Positions 34,980 through 45,907 of a stretch of 64,000 nucleotides of DNA are shown piece by piece. The notes below the pieces were generated by a model, which saw only the letters and a list, made by a program, of their open reading frames with translations, did not search any database and was not told the origin of the DNA. How positions within the stretch are numbered: the stretch's first letter is position 1; every line of letters begins with the position of its first letter. The stretch covers positions 85,721,127 to 85,785,126 of the forward strand of contig CM077023.1 in NCBI GenBank assembly GCA_039090855.1, written 5' to 3'. Made by a program: the position numbers and the translations under genes. This stretch comes from Macrothele yani (taxonomy: Eukaryota > Arthropoda > Arachnida > Araneae > Macrothelidae).

Positions 34980-36091
34980 CAGTCAACTCTGGATATAGTG
35001 AACTCTGTTATAGTGAACCTAAATCATTGGTCCCGACCCGCAACATCGAAAATGTTCATTAAAATTTTCGTTTATAGTGAACCTAAAAAATAAAACTTCA
35101 AAGAAAAGAATGTACTTGCAACATGAAATTGTAACTTATTTCAAAACAAATCTTCTTGTAAAAATTTGAAAGAATGTGTTGAGGACAATATTGTAGGCCT
35201 ACTACTCCTTAAGTGCATTGAAGGACAAAAACATCAAGCTGGTGTTTTTGCCTGCCAACACCAGTCAGTCCTCCAACACATGAATCAAGGTATGATACGC
35301 AGGTTTAAAACTTATTACAGAAGGGAAGTAATGCTTCATTTAATCTAAGCCTTAGAATCAAAGCAAAACATATCAGTAAATGTTCTTAATGCTGTACGTT
35401 TTGGAAACAAAGCGCGGAGGAGTGTGTCAACTATCACTATACAGAACTGGTTCGGGAGTTTTGGTTTGGATACTGGACGTGTGGCATCAGAAGAAGAGGA
35501 TGATGTGCCTCTCAAGGACGTGCTTTAGCAAATCGGTGCGAATTCCACTGAAGCTGAAGATTTTATCGATGATGACTGTGAAGTTACAACGAATGAAATC
35601 CCGTCGCATGAAACTATTGTCGAGGCTGTGAAATGCGTTTCCAGCACGGAAGAAAACGAAGCTACAGATGACGAGGACGATAATGAAGAACGTGTTCCAA
35701 AAGTGAAAGACATTTTGGAGGGTGTGAGGACTGTGCTAAAGTTCCTAGAATGTATGGAAAATGTAGAGTCTAATGTGTAGCTGAAGTACAGACTCTAGAA
35801 AAGCACATGGGGAAGATATTTATTAAAACTGTATGCAGCAAGCAGCGGCATATAACGGACTATTTTCATGTTAATTAAGGTAATGTAAAATTAATTGTGT
35901 TTACTTAATTTAATGAATATACACAACGTACAGAAAAATATTTTTTTAGATACATATGTACATATTTTATTTTCTTGCTCACCATTACCCTCAATCCAGG
36001 TTAAGAGAAGACACTTCGGTTTTAGTGAACCTCGGACATAGTGAACGAAATATGCGAGTTCAGAGAGGTTCACTATAAGCGGAGTTGACTG
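34980..36091 (+). mobile_element. Tigger/pogo-type DNA transposon, deletion derivative
   Basis: The ends are inverted copies sharing CAGTCAACTC and TATAGTGAACCT. TA flanks the left end; the right flank reads TG, so its TA has probably mutated. Extra TTTAGTGAACCT and TATAGTGAACCT words near both ends look like subterminal binding-site repeats. At 1.1 kb it is well below a full Tigger of about 2.5 kb and keeps only the C-terminal part of the transposase. Confidence 0.85.
35166..35780 (+). pseudogene. Tigger/jerky-like transposase C-terminal remnant
   Basis: One frame with two in-frame stops (near 35346 and 35526) carries CQHQSVLQHMNQGMIRRFK, the counterpart of the PLDQGIIRTFK motif of the Tigger DDE domain. 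Then come KTYYRRE, VLNAVRFGNKARRSVSTITI-QNWFGSFG and an acidic tail rich in Glu and Asp (about 35580-35700), as in CENP-B-like transposases. The DNA-binding half and most of the DDE domain are missing. It is a fossil. Confidence 0.8.
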
Positions 36092-36203
36092 TGCATATAA
36101 AATTACATTGTAGTCAGTGTTTACGCAGAAGTGATAAATTTCCGAAGGACATAGTTGGAGAATGGATGTACAGTACTTACCGATAACCAAACGGAAAGAC
36201 ACT

Positions 36204-37220
36204 TCAGTATGGAATATGTCCACCCCAAACTTTGCGATGCAGGTCTCACAAAGTCGTGAGCACCAAGTGATCCAAGAGTTCCAGAGGCAAATTGACAAAT
36301 TGACCCGCTCTTCCCTTAGAGCACGGATGAGTCCCTGCTTGTTTTCTGGAGAGCATTTCGAGCACCAATGCGTCTCCCTGTTGCGTCCCACACCTGTTCG
36401 ATGGGGCTGAGGTCTGGGGAGCGTGCTGGACAGTCAATGCGATAAATATACTCGGCCTCTAGAAGTGTCAGTCCTGCTCTCGTACGATGGGGTGTCGTGT
36501 TGTCATCCACGAACAGAAAGTCTTCGCCTACAGTACCACAGAATAATCGAGCATGACGTGGAAGAACTTCGTTGCAATATCGTTTGATCGTCATAGTCCC
36601 ATTTTACAGCACCTGTATCTCGGTGCGTCCATTAATAATGATGCGTCCCGCACCATGACCCGGCACCGCCGTATCTGTCACTTTCCTGCACATTCTTTCG
36701 CTGTACCAGTTCAACTGACCTCTAGAATCCGAGGACAGACTGAAACGACTCTAATCTGTGAAGACCATATCGGCATATTGATGACGTGTCCAATTTCTGT
36801 GGATACGACACCACTGAAAATGTGCGCTGCATTGGCTCTGGATTGAGGAACAGAGGCTACGGGCCTTCAGGTATATAGCCTTATATGTCGCAGACGTCTT
36901 GCCACAGTTTGCCGGAATATCCTCGTTCATGTTCTGGATTGTAGGCGACTCGAAAGCTGACCAGCAGTGGTGCGGCGATTACGTTTTATTGTTGCAACTT
37001 AAAATCTGTCTTCATGCGTCGAAGTAAAGCAAGGGCGACCTCCTAGCATGCGTCTGGAATACATTCCAATGGTTTGAAACGCCGTCCAGAGCCTGGATAC
37101 CACGCTATGCATGATTACAAACACCCTGGCAAAATCACTCTCTCGGTGCGCGCGGCGTTCTTTCAGCTCCCCTATAATCCTTCCCCACGTGAAATCATCT
37201 AGATGATGTCTTTGAGACAT
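36204..37220 (-). pseudogene. Tc1-like transposase, inactivated
   Basis: The minus-strand start at 37220 gives MSQRHHLDDFTWGRIIGELK, the helix-turn-helix, then SVVSRLWTAFQTIG. After a decayed middle come TIKRYCNEVLPRHARLF, LFVDDNTTPHRTRAG with the second catalytic Asp, and CPARSPDLSPIEQVWDATGR with the third. A frame change near 36330 leads to LPLELLDHLVL and a stop at 36204 after GHIPY. The terminal inverted repeats were not identified. It lies next to the Tigger remnant. Confidence 0.87.
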
Positions 37221-37471
37221 ATCGTAAATTTCACGTCCGAACCTTTATGCCTTCACGTCCAGACTTTTCTTCAAACACATGTCGCCTATAGTGCCCTTTT
37301 CTCTTTTATCCGTTTAAGTGATACCATGTGACCTCTGTGCTTACGATTCGACATTTTGCATGTGCACCGGCTATTTACTGAACGTCCCCAGTTGTACAAA
37401 TTGCCACAAGCTGTTGCGTCTGATTTTGTGGCTGTAACCTTTCGAAATAGTGTTAGTATATATATATATAT

Positions 37472-38170
37472 TAAAAATGAACTTTCAGAAGACAAAAGTG
37501 ATGTTCAATGCTTTTACAAGAAATGAAGATTTATCGATTGATGGAGAAAAGCTGGAGATAACAGACACGTACGTTTATCTTGGACAGCAGATATCAAGTG
37601 AGGGTCACATTGATGAAGAAATTAATCGGCGTACAAAACTTGCCTGGAGAGCTTTTGGAAGAAACAGCATAATTTTCAAGAGCAATATGCCATTATGTCT
37701 TAAAAGAAAAGTGTTTGATCAATGCATCCTTCCAGTGCTTACGTATGGTGCGGAGACATGGACCTTAACTAAAAGAGACATACAAAGGCTGCAGACAACT
37801 CAAAGAAGCATGGAGAGGTGCATGCTTGGTGTAACCAGGAGAGATAAGAAGAGGAACTCGTGGATCCGAAAAATGACAAGAGTGGAAGACATCATGATCA
37901 GAGTTAAATCCCTGAAATGGCAATGGGCTGGACATACTGCCAGAAGGACAGATCATCGATGGACAGCCGAAATTTTAGATTGGATTCCAAGGGACAGGAA
38001 AAGACCCAGAAGAAGACCACATGGGAGATGGGTGGATGAAATTCGAAAGTATGCAGGGGTGACATGGAGGAGACTGGCACAAGACAGACCGTTGTGGAGG
38101 AAACTTGGGGAGACCTTCGTCCCGCAGTGGATTGATAATGGTTGACAATGATGATGATGATGATATATAT
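37472..38170 (+). mobile_element. RTE-type LINE, recent 5'-truncated copy
   Basis: One open frame from the ATG at 37477 (start set by truncation) reads KMNFQKTKVMFNAFTRNE through TYGAETWTLTKRDIQRLQ and WAGHTARRTDHRWTAEILDW to PQWIDNG and a stop, then (GAT)n. It differs from the long copy at 58412 at only about eleven of 230 residues. The copy is flanked by TA runs on both sides (37457-37471 and about 38162-38172). Confidence 0.93.
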
Positions 38171-38172
38171 AT

Positions 38173-38531
38173 CCAACTCGAAGAAGCATGGAGAGATGCA
38201 TGCTTGGTGTAACCAGGAAAGATAAGGCGAGGAACTTGTGGATAAGGGAAATGACAGGAGTAGACGACATCATGACCAGAGTGGAATAACTGAAATGGCA
38301 ATGGGCTGGACATGTTGTCAGAAGAACGAATCACCGATGGACAGCTGAAATTTTGGACTGGATTCGTAGGGACAGGAAAAGACCCAGAAAGAAGACCCCA
38401 TGGTAGATGGATGGATGAAATTCGAAAGTTTGTTGGAGGGACATGGGGAAGACAGGCTCTAGACAGACAATTGTGGAAGGGACTTGGGGAGACCTTCATC
38501 CAGCAGTGGATTGATAATGGCTGATCATGAT

Positions 38532-38535
<4 letters not shown>
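38173..38535 (+). mobile_element. RTE-type LINE 3' end, second tandem copy
   Basis: The same family as its left neighbour but more diverged: QLEEAWRDACLV-type start, MTGVDDIMTRV, WAGHVVRRTNHRWTAEILDW, an indel in the RPRKKTPW region, and FIQQWIDNG before a GAT-like tail and a TA run. Confidence 0.9.

Positions 38536-38598
<63 letters not shown>
38534..38598. repeat. (TA)n(CA)n compound microsatellite
   Basis: About 17 TA units followed by about 15 CA units, between an RTE tail and a Tc1 end. Confidence 0.93.
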
Positions 38599-38601
<3 letters not shown>

Positions 38602-40007
38602 CGGGCAATAAAATTTGCGTACCAAGAAGGAAGCATCGGATTGAACTGAAATTTTATGGACTTAATGATACAAATGAATGATACACATGATGGCAAAAAC
38701 AGAGTTGCAGGACAATTACATAGAGATCTGTGGCACGCAGTCCGGTCACTTTCAATAGCGCGTCGCACCGCCTCGTGCTGCGATACATGCTGCGATACAT
38801 GCTGCAATACGGTCCGGCATGGAGGAGAACAGACGCCTGATGTTGTCCTGCGGCAGACTTGCACACATGTGTTGGACTGTGGGCTTCAAATCCCGGATAG
38901 TGCTGCACAGCGGCAGCCGGCGTTTCAATTGGTCCCACACATGCTCGATAGGGGACATATCCGGGGAGCGGGCAGGCCATGGAATTTCGTAGGCAGTGCT
39001 GGGCGACCCAAACCGTGTGCGGGCGGGCATTATCCTGCTGGTACAGCGCACCTGGAATCCCGGTAAGGAATGGGAGCACATGGGGTCGTAGGATCTCATC
39101 CACATACCGCTGGCCCGTCAATGATCTACGTACCGCTACTAAAGCTGATCGCTTTTGTAGGCTATGACTCCCCAGACCCTAATACCTGCAGTGCGGAAGG
39201 TGTGACACTCGATAGCAAGGTTGGGATTATGCCGTTGACCCGGGTACCTTCTCACCCGGACACGATGATCATCTGTCCCCAAAACGAAAAGGCACTCATC
39301 GCTAGACACCACACGTCACCAGTCTGTGGTGTTCCACGTCGATCTGTCCTGCCACCACTGCACACGGTGCCGGCGATGTTCCGGTGTTAAAGGCAGCACA
39401 CGTAAGGGTCGCTGGGATTGCAGATTCGCTCCCGCGAGGCATCGGGAAATGGTTCGTAGGCACACAGGAGCCACTGAATCTGCCTGTATAGTGGACCGGG
39501 TCCGCGTGGGATCCGTTCGTGCCTGGCACACGATCCGTTGATCCCCTGTACCGGTGGTCCTCCTGGTCCGTCCGGAGCCGCTCCCCCATGTGGCAGTGCC
39601 GTCACGTGTCTACTGCTCTCAACACAGTCGGACGGTGTGGTCAGAACGATTCACGTGGCTGGCTATACGGTGCGCCGACCTCCTTGCGGTATTCAGCCCG
39701 ATGATCCGGCATCTCTCAAAGTCCGTAAGCTGCGTAAATCGATGTCTCTGGCGTCTAACCGGCATTCTTGTCACTCTGTACTTTTGCTAGCGTTGGCCGG
39801 TGATTTTCGCTTTCGTGGAGCATCGACTACATGCCAGTTTATAAGGCTGCCGGTTCGTGCTTGCAGCGCCACCACAGGGTGTGCGGTCATGCGCACTCGC
39901 ACCAAACGTGGATCATTTGGATACCAGCACACACTCTAGCTATTTGCAAAGTTTCGCGGTTGTAGCATGTTTTCTTCTAGGTGCCCAAATTTTATTGTCC
40001 GTGAGTG
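38595..40007 (-). mobile_element. Tc1-like transposon with both inverted repeats
   Basis: Inverted ends share CACT-ACGG-CAATAAAATTTG. The right end abuts TA (40008-40009); the left flank is the CA microsatellite. The length is about 1.4 kb, with a broken minus-strand transposase inside. Confidence 0.88.
38752..39765 (-). pseudogene. Tc1-like transposase, inactivated
   Basis: The minus-strand start at 39765 gives MPVRRQRHRFTQLTDFERCR, a helix-turn-helix. After frame changes come the WNTTDWXRVV-type segment, SDECLFVLGTDDHRVRVRRY with the first catalytic Asp, TGQRYVDEILRPHVLPFL, ALYQQDNARPHTVWVAQH with the second, WPARSPDMSPIEHVWDQLK with the third, and the ending DRIAACIAACIAARGGATRY, where a CIAA unit is duplicated. 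Several frameshifts (for example near 39040 and 39300) make it inactive, although all three acidic motifs survive. Confidence 0.9.
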
Positions 40008-40049
40008 TATATATACAAAAAAATCTCAAATTATGTACAAAACATTTCT

Positions 40050-40770
40050 CATAATGGAAAATATCGAAGGCAAATGAGATTTTTAAAATCGGGTTCTTTG
40101 AAACGAAGATACGGTTCCAAGTATGAAAGTATGGCACAAATAGAAATTAGTCCTTCACCACCCCTCCAGTTGCAAAACCGTGTGGTACAAAATTTAAAAT
40201 TTTTGTATCTTCGAAAAGCTCTCGGTAGCAAATAGAATTTTTTAAATAGGTTCTTTAGAAGCGGACATGTAATAATTTAGAAGCTGAGATATAATAATTT
40301 ATTAATAGAAACGAAGATACGTTTGCAAATACGTAAAGAAGAGAAATATGCCTTTACGACTCCTAATAGCAAAAGCATGTTGTCACAAAATATTGTAAAA
40401 TATATGCAAAGTATTCATCGTCGTGACCTATACATAACGCAAAAGGAAGTTTTAAAATCTGATTTTTAGCTGCAGCGATTTGCGGAAAAACGCAGTATAT
40501 ATTCACAACTCCTAGCGTCGACACTGGGCATTATTTCAAAAAGAAACAGTACGTAAAATGACCTTCTTTGTAAAAAGTATTGGAAAGCAAAAATAGTTTT
40601 TTGAATCAGTAAAATGTATTTAATTTAGTAATATGCATTTACGCCCCCTAGCGGTAAGGTTATTCATGGGTAAAAGATCAAAACGTGTGGATCGTTGTTA
40701 CCACATTTCGAGTTTCGACAGCGAAAAAAATGTTTCAAGAACTGTTAGTTATAGAGATATAGTGGCTAGA
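40050..40770. repeat. Degenerate dispersed repeat with CGCCCCCTAGCGG motif
   Basis: Several roughly 200-bp degenerate units recur: TTTTTAAAAT(C)GG(G)TTCTTT, GAAGCG(G)A, CGAAGATACG, a TTTACGCCCCCTAGCGG-type word, then TGTTGTCACAAAA. Similar fragments occur at 17090-17400, 34900-34980 and 53830-53960. No coding capacity is seen; the type is unknown. Confidence 0.55.
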
Positions 40771-40929
40771 CAGACAGACGGACGGACGAACGTAGTGCTA
40801 CCATGTTCGTGGGTGCTTAAAGTAACACAGTGTTACTTTGTGTTGTGTTACAGACAGACGGACGGACGAACGTAGTGCTACCATGTTCGTGGGTGCTTAA
40901 AGTAACACAGTGTTACTTTAAGCACCCAC
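40771..40929. repeat. 80-bp tandem duplication ending in a perfect palindrome
   Basis: CAGACAGACGGACGGACGAA begins both copies (40771 and 40851). The second copy runs into a perfect 20-bp inverted repeat around a single A (40889-40908, 40910-40929). Confidence 0.9.
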
Positions 40930-42381
40930 ATTTTTTTATTTATTTTTTTTCAAAACACTTGCTAAACCATACTCTTGTTAGTGTATCACCCAGATACGTA
41001 GACAAAAACTATTTTGCCTTTGAAACTTTAATACATCTAGAAAAACGTGCTGCTACCTGGTGAACTTATATGACATAAAAGAAAAAGTTTAAGTGAGGAA
41101 AAGAAATTTCAGTGTTGCTACGTGTTTTTACGGTTATTATTACAGTGCTTTAAAAAAATTGTTCATACCTTTCTGTTACTTGGTTTTTATAATGTTTTTG
41201 TATAAGTTTCTGTGTTTTTTTTTTTTTTTAGCTCTTCTTTTTTCTTCCTTTCTTTTTCTTATGAAAAAAAGATTAGATTTTTTTATAAAATTACATTTAC
41301 AGTGCATGTTTTCCTGTCTTTTCTGCTTTGCTTAAGAATTGTTTTGTGATATTTAGTTTAAATGTGAAATTAACTATGTTTTATTAAAACACGTCTTGAC
41401 AGAATATGAAAGTGTTGTGAGTTACGTACTTTATACAGAGCTTTTATACACTTTGAGAATATTTCGCGCGACTGAATTCTTAAAAGAAAATTCATTTTGT
41501 AAAAGCATCATTGCTTACACTATGTGCACAGCAACATGAAGATAATAAATATTACCAAATTAATACCACTCTGAAATTTCAACTGATTATGAAGAAATTA
41601 CGATTACAGTCGAAAGAAATATTAATCTAAAACTGCCTGGAGAACTTGCAGTTTATCAAGATCTGGTAATAAGATTTTTCTTTAATCATGTTACGTGTTA
41701 TTGCATTCAGATTGGTTGTCGAATGATTTCGTATTTTTCTGTTGGTGTCAAAAAAGTTAATTTTGCATTTCATAACTTGTATTTTTCTCCTGTAAGAGAC
41801 CTGGCCTTCTCACACATGTCTAAGCTTGGGATGCATGACACTGGATGACTAGTTCAATGCTATTAAAAGCAGAGATACTGAATAAAATGCAATACATATC
41901 AATGCCGGAAAAACTTTGCATTATTTTAAGCAGAAATTATTAAAAGAAAAAAAACTTGACCCCATATATAGGGGAAGCATATGTATAAACTGTTTTCGCA
42001 TTACGCCTGCTTCTAAAATTCGAATTAAAAAAAAAAAAAAAAAAACTCCGTTGTGTAACTGCCTCTATGAAGAATATTTTGCTCGTATTTTCTCTTTTTC
42101 TTAATAATATATGTTTCTGTATCTAGGGTCAACCATGCATATTTCCATTTCAAAGTGTATCATCTCTTTTACAAATCATTGAGCATGAAGAATATTTTGC
42201 CCCCCCCCCTTTTTTTGTTTTAAATAGCTAAGTTTATTATTATTGTTATTTTGAAATTCCAATTTCATTTGTCGAGGCTTGCCCTAATAATAAATATCCG
42301 TGCGAGGAATTTGGGGACCGGCATCTCAGCAACTGCAAGCATTTTTCGTTGTTCGAGAGGCACAGAAGTGTAGGTGTGGCA
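40930..42381. other. AT-rich DNA without a recognised gene
   Basis: T-rich and A-rich tracts predominate. The last 100 bases (about 42290-42381) may be the decayed N-terminal part of the Tc1 gene that continues at 43205, but this is uncertain. Confidence 0.4.
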
Positions 42382-43196
42382 CAGTGTTGCCAATCTACTA
42401 ATTTCGACTCCTGTCTACTGATAGATTTTCGTAATCTACTGATTTTTCTCTGTTTTAAGACCATCTATACACTCAGGGACATGCTGACTAAGAATATCTG
42501 CATTCTTTCAGTACTCTCCATTTACTCATCCAATGGAGAAAACTCACCTCAGAATTGGTCTGAAGAAAAAAGCTGCCCACTACTAAAATTATTGAACGCC
42601 TGCTACCTATTATTTTTTTAAATTCATACTGGTTGTTATGAAATATTTCTTAATTCCAGATAATTCATCAGTCTCTTATACAAAGATTTTCCCCAGTTTT
42701 GTTTAAAAACACAATATCAGGAAAACACCTGCATTTATGATACTTTTTGGGTACAGCACTTATTTCACATACTTTGCGAACATCTAAGAACCGTTCAGTA
42801 AGAGATGTAAGTATACAATTCTTTGTTTTTAGGAAGACAAATGGAACAGATCGAGCTGTGTCTACATTAAAAGGTAAATGCCATGATTATTTACACCAAT
42901 TTGTTTTAGCGATCAGCATTGTTTTATAAAGATGATCCACAGTAATATCGTTTTAAAAAGCAACTCAGGTTTGTATTGGTTTGAATTTTCATTCCGTTGT
43001 TTATTGGTAATTTGTGGAGTGCTGGTAATATTTGGCATACCAGTAGTTTTAAGTGTTCTTTCATACTGAGATTTCATCTAATAATACATTATTACATTTG
43101 TTGGGCGGTGCATATTTCAAAAAAAAAAAAAAAATGATCTACTGATTTTTTGAGCTCTGGTCTATTGCTTTCACGTAGAAGTCTCTGGCAACACTG
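42382..43196. mobile_element. hAT-type non-autonomous element
   Basis: Terminal inverted repeat CAGTGTTGCCA at both ends. Flanking GTGTGGCA (42374-42381) and GTGGGGCA (43197-43204) agree at seven of eight positions, fitting a hAT duplication. TCTACTGATTTTT-type words recur near both ends as subterminal repeats. No transposase was found. Confidence 0.85.
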
Positions 43197-43204
43197 GTGG
43201 GGCA

Positions 43205-44052
43205 GGAAATGATCCCAAGATGGTTACACATTCATCGAACATGCCGGAAAGCAGAGACAACCTCTGGCTGACAGTCCAGGAGAGCGCGGGTTGGAGCGTA
43301 CTTTTTGACACAACAGACAGCTCACGATTTCTGAATTAATAGCAGACTTCAATTAGGGCACAAAGAGAAACGTTTCCGAACACACAATCCAGCAGACGAT
43401 CTTGCAGATAGGCCTGAGGAGCCTTAGTCATGTTTACGAGCCCACTTTAACCGTTCGTCATCGACTACAGTTGGCACGGGATCATCGTGACTGGACTCTT
43501 TTAAGCAGTTTGTCGGCGCTATGAAGAAAAGAATGATATGTTCAGTGAGTATAGTAGATAATCGAGAGTGGAAAGTGAATGCATTCATTTACATGATCAT
43601 TCGTGAATGGCTGTTATGCGTGAATGATGAATGAACTCCCAAGAAGGAATGACGTATGCCATCACTGCTACCTAGGCATTGTTTCTGGCCATTTGTTGCT
43701 CTACATAGTGACCGTGTATCCAGGTGGCACATGACTCTTTCAGCAAGACAACGCCATGCATCACAAGGCCCGCATTGTAAGGAAATGGTTCAAGGATCAT
43801 ATCCAATCATTTCGTGTGCTCCCATGGCAGCCAAATGCTCACTACATGAATCCCGTCGAGCATCACTGATATGCAGTGGAACGATACATTCGGAAATCTA
43901 CGCTAGTGCCTGGTTCCTATGCAGAACTCCGGGGGATCATTTTATCCAAATGTTACAGAATAGCTGAGAACACTTTCTTCGGTCTACTGCAGTTGATTCC
44001 ACGCCAGCTGCAAGCGGTTATCGCGTCGAAAGTCGGCCAAGTACGCTGCTAG
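43205..44052 (+). pseudogene. Tc1-like transposase C-terminal remnant
   Basis: Early part: PTLTVRHRLQLARDHRDW, the linker before the catalytic domain. The first catalytic motif is lost in a rearranged stretch (about 43510-43730). Then LFQQDNAMHHKARIVRKWF holds the second Asp, and NPVEHH, a stop, and AVERYIRKS the third region, with the ending LIPRQLQAVIASKVGQ. The hAT element at 42382 abuts its 5' side and may have cut it. Confidence 0.8.
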
Positions 44053-44336
44053 GTAAGTAGCCAAAATATTATGGCTTACGAGTTAACTTTATCTTATTCG
44101 TTTATGTACTGAATCTCTTTTTCAAGCAGCATTCAGAAAGCAGGGTAAACGATGGGTAACGCTCAAGAAACTTCCACTTCTTGAGGTGATTCAGTAGGAA
44201 CGGTAGTGCCAGTAATTCTCTGCCTCATGACAAAAGAGCTTGTCTGTACTAAAATTTAGCGAAAGGAAAAGCACATGTCTTTTTTACTGAGAAATGTAGA
44301 TCTCGGAAGCACACAAAATCAAAAATAATATGTGCG

Positions 44337-45901
44337 TTAGGGTGGAGTGAAAAAGGCCAAAAAAAACTTTTTTATTTTATTTTATTGTTTCCTGACCCAA
44401 CAAATGGTTCTGTTTGGTTAAAAAAACACAGTAAAAATATTCCAGCTCAATAACTCGTCATCTTCAGGTTCCACACTAGGTTAAAAACATTTAATTTTAA
44501 CGTCAAAAAAGTGAAAACATGAAAATATTTTCTTTTTACAATATTTTTATTTTCTAACCCAACAAATGGTTGTAATTGGTAAAGAAAAAACAAACTGGAA
44601 AAAAGTTTCAGCTTAATCACTTGTCATCTTCAGGTTCCATACGAGATCCGAAGAAATTCATCTTGGTGTCGAATTTCGGAATTTCATTCCGTGACTTGAT
44701 TCGGCTGCGTATGAATCCATCCCTGGCTTCTGCAGCACATGTTGCAATTGACGCTTCTCTCACCAGTCTCACACGCCTCTCTACTACTTGAGAATGGCAA
44801 GGGAGCTTCCCTATTTCAAACTGTGAACGGCCTTTGATCAATCTTGTTATGTCTCCGTCGCTGAGGCTCAAGGTAGCCGGTGGTTCCAAGATATTGTCCC
44901 AGCGTGTCATCTCAAAATACTCCTCTGCTTTAAAATTCAATTTGGGAAGCCCAAAATCGCGTATTTTCCACTTCCAGTCAGTTTTTCTTGCTTTCAGTAA
45001 TTTTCTCAGCCCAAGTTCTCGAATGTGTGCTCTTTCATCTTCCAGCATCGCGAACAGAATGTTTTCAGAGTGAGCAAAATAACAATTCCTCTGAATAACT
45101 TCGTGCACGATTGCCTTAAACTCTTCTGGCAAGAATGAACTTTTCTTTATCATTCCGTGAAGATGAAGTGCTCCATGAGTTGCTCTCGGAATTTTCTTTA
45201 TTTCAAACCAGGATGGCACATAAACTTTTATAGCATATTTTGCTAGGAGCTTTTAGTCATCTGGTGGTCCTGCGGTTGATACGTAAAGGCGAAGAATTCT
45301 GTTGGCTGTAGTGAGCCAGCCAACAGAATTGCTAAGTTTGGAGGGCACTCCTCCTAGGATACTGCCCTAGAAATATCAAGGAGGTATTTTTGATCAGTAC
45401 TGAGGTCTTTTTGTCAATTTCGGGCAGAGCAACTGGAATAGGGACATAATTTGTCACGGCAAGGATTTCACACGTTTCCAGGGATTTCCTATTGTTCCGG
45501 AAAACTGTTTTGGCCCAGATATCTTTCCATCAATCGTCTGGAAAAGATGACGAAGAGGCAGTTCGTTGACTTGGGTTGTAAATATTCACTTCAGTTGTGG
45601 AACCTCAAGATGCCAATATTTTGGGCTAAAATTTGGAGACAATTTGTTCTAGCCCGTTTGGAACCTAATAATGAGTCAGGCAATATGAATTATTGTCTGT
45701 TAGCTATTTTGGTGTGGGAAGCAATTTCTCGCGCTGACAATGGCGATTATGACAAATTATAAAAATTCACTTGAGTTGTGGAACCTCAAGATGCCAATAT
45801 TTTGGGCTGAAATTTGGAGACAATTTGTTCTAGCCCATTTGAAACCTAATAATGAGTCAGGCAATATGAATTTCAAAAAGTTTTTTTTTGCTCCACCCTA
45901 A
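44337..45901 (-). mobile_element. DNA transposon of unassigned type, 6-bp duplication
   Basis: The ends are inverted copies (TTAGGGTGGAG followed by A-rich sequence) flanked by an exact TGTGCG repeat (44331-44336 and 45902-45907). Subterminal repeats occur on both sides: a CCCAACAAATGGTT..TCATCTTCAGGTTCCA unit twice on the left (about 44395-44475, 44560-44640) and a GTGGAACCTCAAGATGCC..GGCAATATGAAT unit twice on the right (about 45595-45690, 45772-45870). It contains a remnant of a protein gene. The superfamily cannot be decided from ends alone; 6-bp duplications are known for IS3EU and Dada, for example. Confidence 0.75.
44617..45583 (-). pseudogene. Remnant of an uncharacterised arthropod repetitive-family protein
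   Basis: The last 200 residues (44617-45219) are one open frame: MPSWFEIKKIPRATHG, VIQRNCYFAHSENILFAMLE, DERAHIRELGLRKLLKAR, LPKLNF, LPCHSQVVERRVRLV and ARDGFIRSRI. Further upstream, with a stop and frameshifts, come ANRILRLYVSTAGPPD, SILGGVPSKLSNSVGW and NELPLRHLFQTIDGKISGPK. I recognise this as a family repeated in many arthropod genomes and usually left as hypothetical, but I know no activity for it. Its position inside inverted repeats suggests it belongs to the autonomous form of this transposon. It lacks an N-terminus. Confidence 0.75.
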
Positions 45902-45907
45902 TGTGCG

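Noticed and set aside
40771..40929. LTR pair
   Set aside because: The repeats are directly adjacent tandem units with no interior, primer site or target duplication.
45451..45762. 103-residue plus-strand frame
   Set aside because: It lies opposite the coding direction of the orphan-protein remnant and in the subterminal repeats of the 44337 element.
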